Origin: Paenibacillus sp. FSL H8-0548
Lineage (GTDB): Bacteria; Bacillota; Bacilli; Paenibacillales; Paenibacillaceae
Assembly: GCF_038630985.1 (NCBI RefSeq)
Contig: NZ_CP152049.1
Span: forward strand, 15,001 to 79,000
Length of the DNA stretch: 64,000 bases
Direction of reading: 5' to 3'
Shown in pieces: positions 10,547 through 19,388 of this stretch; position 1 is the stretch's first letter; every line of letters starts with the position of its first letter. Below the pieces are notes generated by a model. It did no database searches, had not been told where the DNA came from, and worked only from the letters and a program-made list of their open reading frames with translations. The position numbers and the translations under genes were made by a program.

Positions 10547-10575
10547 ATAATACCAACGTTTACCATAATAGTCAA
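10547..10575 (-). promoter_or_regulatory. abrB sigma-A promoter
   Basis: On the - strand TTGACT (-35, 10575-10570), a 17-nt spacer and TATTAT (-10, 10552-10547). Transcription should begin near 10540. Confidence 0.8.
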
Positions 10576-10613
10576 CTAATAAATCACTCTAAAAGAGCTG
10601 GTAGGTTAAGTGT

Positions 10614-10722
10614 TTGACTAGATACAAGGGTCATATTACTCTGTAATAGAATACAACAGCTTCGACATTTTGGAAACTAAATTACGACACTATTCGACAT
10701 AAGTTTCATTGTTTGTGTCGAA
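10614..10722 (+). promoter_or_regulatory. Candidate promoter with three Spo0A boxes before the HD-domain gene
   Basis: A possible sigma-A promoter is TTGACT (10614-10619), 17 nt, TACTCT (10637-10642); its -10 is weak. Downstream lie three perfect 0A boxes: TTCGACA at 10661-10667 and 10693-10699, and TGTCGAA at 10716-10722. If the promoter is right the boxes sit at about +12 to +74, a layout like that of abrB on the other side. Confidence 0.55.
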
Positions 10723-10748
10723 AATATGAACAAAGGAGTAGAGAGACG

Positions 10749-12050
10749 ATGAAGGAACAGCTGACCGAGGAGAAGGTTTTCAAAGATCCTGTCCATAATT
10801 ATATCTATGTACAAGACCAGACGATTTGGGATTTGATTAACACAAAAGAGTTTCAGCGTTTACGTAGAATACGTCAGTTAGGAACGTCCTATTTGACTTT
10901 TCACGGTGCAGAGCACAGCCGATTTTCACACTCGCTTGGCGTATATGAAATTACGCGTAAAATAATATCCCAATTTGAACGAAATGACTATCCCGATTGG
11001 CCTGTGGAAGAGAGACTGGTCTCACTTTGCGCAGCACTTCTGCATGATGTCGGCCACGGTCCATTCTCCCACTCCTTAGAAGAGGTTTTCGACACGGATC
11101 ATGAGGAATGGACTTGTAAAATCATTCTTGAGAATACGGAAATTAATCGGGTGCTGAGAGCTGTTTCAGAGCAGTTCCCTGCGCAGGTAGCAGCAGTTAT
11201 TCAAAAGACGTATCCAAAGCCGATTGTGGTTAGTCTCATATCCAGTCAAATGGATGCTGATCGAATGGATTATTTGCTGCGAGATGCTTATTTCACCGGT
11301 GTGAATTATGGAACGTTTGATCTGGAACGGATTTTACGGGTATTGCGTCCCTATAAGGGGCAAATTGTCGTCAAAGAGAGCGGTATGCATGCCGTTGAGC
11401 ATTATTTAATGTCGCGCTATCAAATGTATTGGCAAATTTATTTCCATCCCGTTACCAGAAGCTCTGAAATTATATTACGCCAAATATTTCGTAGAGCGCA
11501 GGAGCTTTGTGTGGGTGGCTATGCTTTTAACTGGAAGATGCCAACAGCATTTGTAGCTTTGCTTCATAATACACTGACAGTAGAAGATTATTTGAAACTG
11601 GATGAAGCTCTTGTTCAGACGGTTTTTATGCAATGGGCAGAGGAGAAGGATCTGTTGTTAAGTGATCTATGCGATCGTTTTCTCAACCGCCGATTATATA
11701 AGTACATAACGATAAATAACCCTGATGAAGCGCAGTTGAATGAGATCAGCGATTGTCTTTCTTCTATAGGAATGTATCCGGATTATCATATGGAGATTGA
11801 TTTTCCGTTCGACCTTCCGTATGACGTATACCGACCGGATAAAAAAGAGGGAGAAAAGAAAGAAAAAGCGCCGATTTTGTTGTTAGACGCAGAGGATAAG
11901 GTAAGTGAAATATCTGCTAAATCCGACATCGTTCGCTCGATTACGGGACTTCACCAAGGAGAGTATCATTTGTATTATCCGGAGGAGCCGCTCAAAAAAA
12001 ATATTGACCTGCTGTCAGAAGCGATGAAAAAGCTTTTTAAACTTAACTAA
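10749..12050 (+). CDS. ywfO: HD-domain phosphohydrolase (YwfO-like)
   Basis: A metal-dependent HD hydrolase of the SAMHD1/dGTPase-related group. Residues 6-110 carry EEKVFKDPVHNYIYV, the FHGAEHSRFSHSLG block and the HD pair H99-D100 in ALLHDVGHGPFSHSLE; a later Asp lies in MDADRMDYLLRD. The ATG at 10749 is set by AAGGAG at 10733-10738 and gives 433 aa. An upstream in-frame TTG runs through a Spo0A box and is unlikely to be the start. It replaces metS, found at this position in B. subtilis. The substrate is unknown. Candidate Spo0A control. Confidence 0.88.
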   Translation: MKEQLTEEKVFKDPVHNYIYVQDQTIWDLINTKEFQRLRRIRQLGTSYLTFHGAEHSRFSHSLGVYEITRKIISQFERNDYPDWPVEERLVSLCAALLHDVGHGPFSHSLEEVFDTDHEEWTCKIILENTEINRVLRAVSEQFPAQVAAVIQKTYPKPIVVSLISSQMDADRMDYLLRDAYFTGVNYGTFDLERILRVLRPYKGQIVVKESGMHAVEHYLMSRYQMYWQIYFHPVTRSSEIILRQIFRRAQELCVGGYAFNWKMPTAFVALLHNTLTVEDYLKLDEALVQTVFMQWAEEKDLLLSDLCDRFLNRRLYKYITINNPDEAQLNEISDCLSSIGMYPDYHMEIDFPFDLPYDVYRPDKKEGEKKEKAPILLLDAEDKVSEISAKSDIVRSITGLHQGEYHLYYPEEPLKKNIDLLSEAMKKLFKLN

Positions 12051-12067
12051 AGGAGCCTTACACCAAT

Positions 12068-12841
12068 ATGACATTACTTTTTGATACACATACACACTTA
12101 GATTCATATCAGTTCGATGAAGATCGGGATGAGGTCATACAGCGTGCTAAGGATGCGGGCATTCATATGCTCGTTAATATTGGTTTTAACCGTGAGACGA
12201 TCCCTACAACCATGGCGCTTGCAGAAAAGTATGATTTTATCTATGCGGCAGTTGGTTGGCATCCGGTAGACAGCATTGATATGCAGCCAGAGGACTTAGA
12301 TTGGATTGAACGGCTTTGCGTACATGAAAAAGTGGTAGCAATTGGGGAAATTGGACTTGACTACCACTGGGATACGTCACCAAAGGATGTTCAGCAGCGC
12401 GTTTTTCGGGAACAAATTCGTCTTGCTCGCAAGGTAGGCAAGCCTATTGTCATTCATAATCGTGATGCTCATGAGGATATTATTCGAATTCTCCGAGAAG
12501 AAAATGCAGCAGAGGTTGGAGGGGTCATGCATTGCTTCTCAGGCAGTCCGGAAACGGCTAAGCAATGTTTGGATATGAACTTCTATATTTCGTTCGGTGG
12601 ACCCGTCACATTCAAAAATGCAAGGGTTCCCAAGGAGGTATTAAAACAGGTTCCGCTCGACCGAATTTTAATCGAAACAGACGCTCCGTATTTGTCCCCT
12701 CATCCGTTCAGAGGGAAGCGAAATGAGTCTGCTTATGTGTCCCTTGTTGCAGAGACGGCAGCAGAATTATTAGGCAAAACGGTAGAAGAAATAGGTGCAA
12801 TTACGACCGAAAACGGGAAGAGATGTTTTCGAATTGTATGA
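12068..12841 (+). CDS. tatD: TatD-family metal-dependent nuclease (YabD)
   Basis: A 257-aa TIM-barrel hydrolase. Metal ligands are in DTHTHLD (residues 6-12), IGEIGLDYHWD near 94-104, VIHNRDAH near 129, MHCFSG near 156 and the final ETDAPYLSPHPFRGKRNE near 203. Family members are 3'-5' DNA/RNA exonucleases. The ATG at 12068 follows AAAGGAG. It is 17 nt after the HD gene and probably co-transcribed. Confidence 0.92.
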   Translation: MTLLFDTHTHLDSYQFDEDRDEVIQRAKDAGIHMLVNIGFNRETIPTTMALAEKYDFIYAAVGWHPVDSIDMQPEDLDWIERLCVHEKVVAIGEIGLDYHWDTSPKDVQQRVFREQIRLARKVGKPIVIHNRDAHEDIIRILREENAAEVGGVMHCFSGSPETAKQCLDMNFYISFGGPVTFKNARVPKEVLKQVPLDRILIETDAPYLSPHPFRGKRNESAYVSLVAETAAELLGKTVEEIGAITTENGKRCFRIV

Positions 12842-12963
12842 AAACGTGAGGGATAAAGAGAATTACAGACCTTTATTGCGTAAAAACTGATTTTTATAGC
12901 GATTATCGCTTAATTATTCCGACTTTATCCTCCTTTTTCGCTTAAATCGTCTTTTATCGTATC

Positions 12964-12993
12964 TTTACAATTGCCCTCGTATGAGGGTATGAT
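12964..12993 (+). promoter_or_regulatory. Promoter of the c-di-AMP riboswitch-yabE transcript
   Basis: TTTACA (12964-12969), an 18-nt spacer and TATGAT (12988-12993). It sits 30-40 nt before the riboswitch aptamer. Confidence 0.6.
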
Positions 12994-13029
12994 TCATCTC
13001 AGAGCTTTAAAATTTTGTATTGGATTTCC

Positions 13030-13205
13030 AGTTTGCGCTTAATCTCCATTCGGAGAGCGGGGGAACCAAGTACGGTTTTTTGTACCGTATTATGAATTCT
13101 TCAGGGGTGAATTTTGAAGCCTTTGCCATGAGCATTGTGTAACGAACAGGGTGACTCTCTTGCCCGAACCCGACAGCTAACCTCGTAAGCGTTATAGAGA
13201 GTGAT
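13030..13205 (+). promoter_or_regulatory. c-di-AMP (ydaO/yuaA) riboswitch
   Basis: The conserved ydaO aptamer blocks appear in order: GCTTAATCTCC, GGAGAGCGGGGGAACCAA, GGGGTGAA, AGGGTGACTCTCTTGCC, CGAACCCGACAGCTAACCTC and GTAAGCGTTA. The 5' GCGCTT (13035-13040) can pair with the 3' AAGCG near 13187. The class binds c-di-AMP and is an OFF switch, often controlling cell-wall hydrolase genes. It precedes yabE, with an intrinsic terminator in between as expression platform. Confidence 0.95.
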
Positions 13206-13253
13206 CAACCTCGTGCATCCATTTTTCTGTATCCCAGTGTGAGCAACTACCGG

Positions 13254-13294
13254 GAAGCCACGAAACAGATCCTCTGTCGACGGCTTCTTTTTAT
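13254..13294 (+). terminator. Riboswitch-controlled terminator
   Basis: GAAGCC (13254-13259) pairs with GGCTTC (13282-13287); an inner stem ACAG/CTGT extends it, and a T run follows. Located about 50 nt after the aptamer, it is the likely premature terminator that c-di-AMP binding favours. Confidence 0.85.
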
Positions 13295-13454
13295 TTTCGA
13301 ATAATCAGGAATTTGTCGACATAGGGTTAAAAGATGGGGGTGGGAGGATCGATAGCAGTACTGGATTGCGTGCTTGCACGCCAATATACTATAGTCGCGT
13401 CAGTTGTATCATGCGTAACACTTGGCGGCGGGGCTATGAAGGAGGACCGATGAA

Positions 13455-14603
13455 GTGGGAATAATCCAGGTTAAGGACACCCATGGGAAACGATCATCCA
13501 GCATGTCTTTCGCATTGCGATGGAAGCGTGAAAACTTGCGTTTGATTCTTTTGAGTGCTATTATCTCAATCGCTATGACTTTCATGTTTTTGGTGTTGTT
13601 GTACGGAACGGCTGTCAAAAGCGTCTCCGTAGTAGTGAACGGACAAGAAACCATTGTAGAAACGAAGCAATGGGTCCTGCAACGCCTACTGGATGAACAA
13701 GCTATCGCAATTGGACCACATGATGAGGTGTCCATACCGCTTAATGCGGCAATAAAGGACGGAGATCGTATTGAGGTCACTCATGCGATACCGGTAATTG
13801 TGAAAGCTGATGGCAAGACCTCTACTGTGTACACGACAGAGAGAACAGTGCAGGCAGCGATCGAGGAATTAAATATTCCAGTTCGTGAACAAGATAAAGT
13901 AGTGCCTCCGCTTGAAACGGCAGTTGATACGGAATTAACGGTAACTGTTGTACGTGTAGATACGAAGGTTTCTGAAACCGAGCGTACCATGCCATTCTCT
14001 ATCGTGAAGAAGCAGGATCCTACGCTGGAAGCGGGTAAGGAAAAACTCGTGCAAACAGGTAAGGAAGGGCTTGTTGTAGAACATATCGAGAAGCAGTATG
14101 AGGACGGAATTCTCATTTCGAAGACAATGGTCAACAAGGTCGTTGAGGCGGCTGCGGTGGATCAGGTTATTGCGATCGGAACGAAGAAGGCTGAGCCTAA
14201 AGTAACTGTGCTCTCGAATAAAAGTCCAAGCGTTGCCACACTGACAAAGAGTGGTGTAACGTTTAACGCAAAGACTACACTTAAGAATGTCACTTTGACT
14301 GCTTATTCGGCAGGTGTTGCTTCGACAGGCAAGGATGAAGATCATCCGGAATATGGAGTAACAGCATCAGGCACAAAAGTAAAAGAGGGACGGACGATAG
14401 CGGTCGATCCTAAGGTTATTCCGATAGGCTGGTGGGTCTATATTGAAGGAATCGGTTTCCGTCGCGCAGAGGATACGGGAAGTGCGATTAAGGGCAACAA
14501 AATCGATGTATACTTTGATAGCAACGCAACAGCAAATAAGTTTGGCCGGAAGAAGGGCTATACGGTCTACGTGTTAGGGCCTAATAAACCTACAGCGAGC
14601 TGA
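13455..14603 (+). CDS. yabE: Cell-wall hydrolase with DUF348, G5 and 3D domains (YabE)
   Basis: A membrane-anchored or exported wall-active protein related to resuscitation factors. Order: basic N-terminus, one membrane segment (about residues 30-50), two DUF348 repeats (~55-108 and ~112-160), a G5 domain (~175-250), and a C-terminal 3D domain (~275-378) with TAYSAG, ASGTKV, AVDPKVIPIGWWV and the acidic AEDTG/IDVYF residues of lytic transglycosylases. The GTG at 13455 follows GGAGGA at 13441-13446; the nearby ATG at 13450 meets a stop at once. Length 382 aa. Controlled by the c-di-AMP riboswitch. Confidence 0.92.
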   Translation: MGIIQVKDTHGKRSSSMSFALRWKRENLRLILLSAIISIAMTFMFLVLLYGTAVKSVSVVVNGQETIVETKQWVLQRLLDEQAIAIGPHDEVSIPLNAAIKDGDRIEVTHAIPVIVKADGKTSTVYTTERTVQAAIEELNIPVREQDKVVPPLETAVDTELTVTVVRVDTKVSETERTMPFSIVKKQDPTLEAGKEKLVQTGKEGLVVEHIEKQYEDGILISKTMVNKVVEAAAVDQVIAIGTKKAEPKVTVLSNKSPSVATLTKSGVTFNAKTTLKNVTLTAYSAGVASTGKDEDHPEYGVTASGTKVKEGRTIAVDPKVIPIGWWVYIEGIGFRRAEDTGSAIKGNKIDVYFDSNATANKFGRKKGYTVYVLGPNKPTAS

Positions 14604-14656
14604 TGAATGGGTTACCATCATCTTATCGTATTTATCAATTAAATATGCCATCATAA

Positions 14657-14680
14657 GGAGAGGCCACGCCTCTTCTTTTT
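14657..14680 (+). terminator. Terminator after yabE
   Basis: AGAGGC and GCCTCT form a short GC-rich stem with loop CAC, followed by TCTTTTT. Confidence 0.65.
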
Positions 14681-14727
14681 GCATGTTTGCGGGCATATTT
14701 AAAATAAGGCTGAAGGGAATGGTCTTG

Positions 14728-16210
<1,483 letters not shown>

Positions 16211-16231
16211 GTTGTTTCAGCATAAAATACA

Positions 16232-16260
16232 CACCTTTCTCGTCGAACGCCCATAGGATA
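16232..16260 (+). promoter_or_regulatory. Candidate sigma-K promoter of yabG
   Basis: CACC (16232-16235), a 16-nt spacer and CATAGGATA (16252-16260). This fits the sigma-K consensus mACm-N16-CATAnnnTA at every fixed position. In B. subtilis yabG is sigma-K dependent. Confidence 0.75.
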
Positions 16261-16280
16261 GACGAAGAGGTGATTTACCC

Positions 16281-17165
16281 ATGAAGCAAGGGGACCTGGT
16301 CGTCCGCAATTCGTATGGCGGTGACGTGCTATTTAAGGTTGAGGATGTTCGATCACAAACTGCTATTCTGAAAGGCACGGACTACCGATTGCTTGCGGAT
16401 GCTCCGATTCCTGATCTGTCGGTTGTACGTGATCCAGAATCAACGAGAGCGGTGCAGCAAGTTCGAATTAAAGTAAATGATTCGCTGAAACGTATGCATT
16501 CGGAGCGAGAACGCCAGGCGTTAGAGAACGAGGATAACATTCGGCATGCGATGCAGCAGAGCCAGCCATTTTTTGAGGTGCCTGGAAAGGTGCTTCATCT
16601 AGACGGTGACGGAAACTATTTAAAGAAGAGCATGCAGTTGTATAATACGATGCATGTTCCTTCTCATGGCCTTCACGTGCATGAGTCCCAAATGGCTGAT
16701 GTGCTGTACCGACTACTGCCGCAAATTCAACCTGATATTGTCGTAATTACTGGTCATGATGGTGTATTGAAAAATCGTGCACAAATGGATCTCTTTAGTT
16801 TGAGCAGCTATAAAAACTCCCAGCATTTTGTTAATGCGGTTCGTGTTGCTCGTGATTATGAAAAAAATCGCGATGGACTAATTGTTATCGCGGGCGCATG
16901 CCAATCACATTTTGAAGCACTGCTGCAGGTGGGGTCTAATTTCGCAAGCTCGCCGGGCCGTATTTTGATTCATGCTCTCGATCCTGTTTATATAGCCATT
17001 AAAGCAAGCTATACGTCCATTAAGGACACGATAAACTTATCTGATGTTATTCATGGCACGATAAGTGGAATTGATGGTGTAGGCGGGATTGAGACAATGG
17101 GACGCTTCAGAGTAGGTTTGCCTAAGCCTAAAATAACAGCTTCCACATCAGTATTGAAACGATAG
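16281..17165 (+). CDS. yabG: Sporulation-specific protease YabG
   Basis: A mother-cell cysteine protease that processes spore-coat proteins. The 294-aa protein has the N-terminal GDLVVRNSYGGDVLFKVE (residues 4-21), a central VPGKVLHLDGDGNYLKKSM, HVHESQM near 138, ITGHDGVLKNRAQMDLFSLSSYKNS near 154 and GACQSHFEALLQVGSNFASSPGR near 206; the Cys and His in these blocks are candidate catalytic residues. ATG 16281 follows AGAGGTG. Monocistronic, with a candidate sigma-K promoter. Confidence 0.93.
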   Translation: MKQGDLVVRNSYGGDVLFKVEDVRSQTAILKGTDYRLLADAPIPDLSVVRDPESTRAVQQVRIKVNDSLKRMHSERERQALENEDNIRHAMQQSQPFFEVPGKVLHLDGDGNYLKKSMQLYNTMHVPSHGLHVHESQMADVLYRLLPQIQPDIVVITGHDGVLKNRAQMDLFSLSSYKNSQHFVNAVRVARDYEKNRDGLIVIAGACQSHFEALLQVGSNFASSPGRILIHALDPVYIAIKASYTSIKDTINLSDVIHGTISGIDGVGGIETMGRFRVGLPKPKITASTSVLKR

Positions 17166-17179
17166 CCATGAGATACATC

Positions 17180-17218
17180 CTGTCCTTAGACAAGGACGGC
17201 GACAGCCGTTTCACCTTG
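17180..17218 (+). repeat. Partial double-hairpin repeat (copy 7, 3' half)
   Basis: The segment carries TGTCCTTAGACAAGGA followed by CGGCGACAGCCGTTTCACC, the 3' half of the short repeat family described at 23559. It joins the inner loop of the 36416 type to the tail of the 23559 type. Confidence 0.7.
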
Positions 17219-17221
17219 TTG

Positions 17222-17535
17222 TATAGGAAACTATGCATTCTCCGAACCTGTTGATAATGATGCTTTGGCAGCAGCAGTGAGCAGCTAACGAAAGCTAACG
17301 GAAGCCAGCGACGCTAAAGTTGCATTTTGGGTTAGCATCACATTTTAACGGAACAGGGAGACGCTATTCCGCAGAAATGAAGCGAGATCGTGCGTGTAGG
17401 GTACAAATAGAGGCCTGTGCTTCTGTTAGAATCTTGAAACGAAAAATAAAGGCGATTTAGCGTCTTTGGTTTCCGTTAGAAGTGTGAGCTGACGCGACTG
17501 CGATTTCCAATCATCCGTAAAGGTGATTTTGTTCA
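17222..17535 (+). repeat. Long non-coding repeat, copy 1
   Basis: About 315 bp clearly similar to 36101-36415 along its full length. Both copies hold units made of TAACGGAA plus GACGCTA, two in direct and one in inverted orientation, and the shared segments GGTTTCCGTTAGAAGTGTGA and GTGAGCTGACGCG. No gene is visible. It fills most of the yabG-veg gap. Confidence 0.8.
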
Positions 17536-17603
17536 GCAACTTCTTAATATGTATAATTTTCGCTGAATTATCCGTAGAATTTAAAAAATGGGTGAAATCA
17601 CCG

Positions 17604-17633
17604 TTGACAAGTAAATATTCCTACTGATATAAT
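17604..17633 (+). promoter_or_regulatory. veg promoter, distal
   Basis: TTGACA (17604-17609), an 18-nt spacer and TATAAT (17628-17633): consensus sigma-A hexamers. Confidence 0.8.
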
Positions 17634-17645
17634 ATTTCTCTTTGT

Positions 17646-17674
17646 TTGACAACCCGCCTCTTTTTGGTTATAAT
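17646..17674 (+). promoter_or_regulatory. veg promoter, proximal
   Basis: TTGACA (17646-17651), an optimal 17-nt spacer and TATAAT (17669-17674). It is a full sigma-A consensus promoter directly before the veg ribosome binding site. Confidence 0.9.
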
Positions 17675-17701
17675 GGACAAGGAAAGAGGTGGTAGTGGAC
17701 A

Positions 17702-17977
17702 ATGGCAAAAAATGCGCTATTGGATATTAAACGCAGCTTGGAAGCTCATGTTGGCTCCAAAATCCGACTTCGAGCGAACGGTGGACGACGTAAGACCATC
17801 GAACGAACCGGTACATTGGAAGAAACCTACCCTTCTGTTTTCATTGTTAAACTGGATGAAGAGCAACATGCGTTCAAGCGTGTCTCTTACAGTTATGCGG
17901 ATATACTGACGGAGTCAGTTGAAGTGACCGTATGCAATGATGAAGGTCAAGTCCGTATTGCGCATTTGCAACATTAG
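17702..17977 (+). CDS. veg: Veg protein
   Basis: A small highly expressed protein; in B. subtilis Veg stimulates biofilm matrix genes. The 91-aa sequence keeps the family core [32 protein letters not shown] (about 6-37) and the [15 protein letters not shown] segment. ATG 17702 follows AAAGAGGTGG. It has two tandem consensus promoters and its own terminator. Confidence 0.93.
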   Translation: MAKNALLDIKRSLEAHVGSKIRLRANGGRRKTIERTGTLEETYPSVFIVKLDEEQHAFKRVSYSYADILTESVEVTVCNDEGQVRIAHLQH

Positions 17978-18003
17978 ATGATATATAGCCTAGTCAGGCA
18001 TGT

Positions 18004-18032
18004 GAGCGCAGATCATCTGCGCTCTTTTTTTC
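18004..18032 (+). terminator. veg terminator
   Basis: GAGCGCAGA and TCTGCGCTC form a perfect 9-bp stem with loop TCA and a run of eight T. Confidence 0.9.
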
Positions 18033-18034
18033 AT

Positions 18035-18064
18035 GTATGGTCCAATTCGGAATGAAGCATACTA
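18035..18064 (+). promoter_or_regulatory. Candidate sigma-G promoter of sspF
   Basis: GTATG (18035-18039), an 18-nt spacer and CATACTA (18058-18064) match the sigma-G consensus GHATR-N18-CATWMTA at every position. The -35 starts just after the veg terminator. Confidence 0.75.
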
Positions 18065-18128
18065 CGTGTGCAATCGTTACAGACGTTTATGCTTAATCAA
18101 ATTTCGTTCAGATTCGGAGGTCATGAGG

Positions 18129-18314
18129 ATGGGGCGCAGAAGACGCGGCATAATGTCAGAGCAGTTAAAATATGAGCTGGCCAAGGACTTAGGATTTTAC
18201 GACACGGTTCAGCAAGAGGGCTGGGGCGGCATACGAGCGAAGGATGCCGGAAATATGGTTAAACGTGCCATAGAGCTAGCAGAACAAGCTGCTGCAAGAA
18301 CGAATCAACCGTAA
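18129..18314 (+). CDS. sspF: Small acid-soluble spore protein SspF
   Basis: An alpha/beta-type-related SASP that coats forespore DNA. The core [20 protein letters not shown] and [20 protein letters not shown] is diagnostic. The ATG at 18129 is fixed by CGGAGG ending at 18120 and gives 61 aa, the same as in B. subtilis; the frame is open 32 codons further upstream but would include the promoter. Forespore expression is inferred from the sigma-G promoter. Confidence 0.92.
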   Translation: MGRRRRGIMSEQLKYELAKDLGFYDTVQQEGWGGIRAKDAGNMVKRAIELAEQAAARTNQP

Positions 18315-18337
18315 CTATAACCTGATATTTAGGCATG

Positions 18338-18393
18338 AAAAAGCTAAGCAGATCGCAATCCGAAATGATCGGTTGTCATCTCTTAGCTTTTAT
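18338..18393 (+). terminator. sspF terminator
   Basis: AAAAGCTAAG pairs with CTTAGCTTTT; inner stems AGAT/ATCT, GCAA/TTGT and CCGA/TCGG continue the helix. The 3' arm ends in TTTTATT. Confidence 0.7.
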
Positions 18394-18451
18394 TGCGTTG
18401 GTTTGATATAATGAATGCTTAAGCTTATGAACGAACGGGTGAACTTATAAA

Positions 18452-19306
18452 ATGAAAATTTATGAAAAAGCTCCTGCCAAAATTAATTTGCTGCTCGATG
18501 TGCTCCGCAAGCGCGATGATGGCTATCATGAGGTAGAAATGATCATGACCATGGTTGACCTTGCTGACCGGCTTGAGATGGAAGAGCTGCCAAGAGATAC
18601 GATCATTATTTCAAGCCAAGTTGGCTACATACCGTTAGATGAGAAGAACCTAGCTTTCCAAGCGGCTAGGCTTATTAAAGAGCGTTATAATGTGAAGCAG
18701 GGCGTATATATACATTTGGACAAGAAGATTCCGGTCGCAGCAGGACTTGCTGGAGGCAGCAGTGATGCTGCTGCAGCGCTGCGCGGGCTCAATCGTCTAT
18801 GGAAGCTGGGAATACCAGAGGACGAGCTATGCACCCTTGGAGCGGAGCTTGGCTCAGATGTTCCTTTCTGCGTTACAGGCGGCACAGCAATTGCTCGCGG
18901 ACGTGGAGAGAAGCTGGAGCATATTGCGGGTCCACCGCAGTGCTGGGTTGTACTCGCGAAGCCGCCAATTAATGTGTCGACAGCAGACGTGTACGGTAAA
19001 TTTCGGGCTAATGAGCTTAAAGAGCATCCATCTATTCCAAATATGGTTAGTGCGCTTGAGCGTGGATCATTCACGGATATATGCGAAGGACTTGGCAATG
19101 TGCTTGAGAAGGTTACGCTTGATACCTATCCAGAGGTGCTGCAGTTAAAGGAAAGTATGATTCGTCTTGGCGCTGATGGTGTCTTAATGTCTGGGAGCGG
19201 ACCGACGGTATTCGGTCTTGTATCGAAGGAGGCCAAGCTTCCTCGTATTTACAATGGCCTTCGTGGTTTCTGCAAAGAGGTCTATGTGGTAAGAATGCTA
19301 ACATAG
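18452..19306 (+). CDS. ispE: 4-diphosphocytidyl-2-C-methyl-D-erythritol kinase
   Basis: A GHMP kinase of the MEP isoprenoid pathway. The 284-aa protein has [28 protein letters not shown] (residues 4-31), the ATP loop [19 protein letters not shown] near 94 and [11 protein letters not shown] near 249. ATG 18452 follows GGGTGA. A good -10 element TATAAT lies at 18407-18412 but I see no convincing -35. Confidence 0.95.
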   Translation: MKIYEKAPAKINLLLDVLRKRDDGYHEVEMIMTMVDLADRLEMEELPRDTIIISSQVGYIPLDEKNLAFQAARLIKERYNVKQGVYIHLDKKIPVAAGLAGGSSDAAAALRGLNRLWKLGIPEDELCTLGAELGSDVPFCVTGGTAIARGRGEKLEHIAGPPQCWVVLAKPPINVSTADVYGKFRANELKEHPSIPNMVSALERGSFTDICEGLGNVLEKVTLDTYPEVLQLKESMIRLGADGVLMSGSGPTVFGLVSKEAKLPRIYNGLRGFCKEVYVVRMLT

Positions 19307-19320
19307 GTCTGACGTTCTTC

Positions 19321-19371
19321 TTGATTAAATCCGTATAAAAATGTTATATTGACATTATATTATTCGGATTT
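19321..19371 (+). promoter_or_regulatory. purR promoter with inverted PurBox-like repeat
   Basis: TTGATT (19321-19326), 17 nt, TTATAT (19344-19349) is a plausible promoter. It overlaps an inverted repeat: AAATCCGTATAA (about 19327-19338) and TTATTCGGATTT (about 19360-19371), 11 of 12 positions complementary. The arms resemble PurBoxes (AWWWCCGAACWWT) but lack the full CCGAAC, and their separation is longer than usual. Confidence 0.4.
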
Positions 19372-19388
19372 GGTGGGGGGAGATGTGC

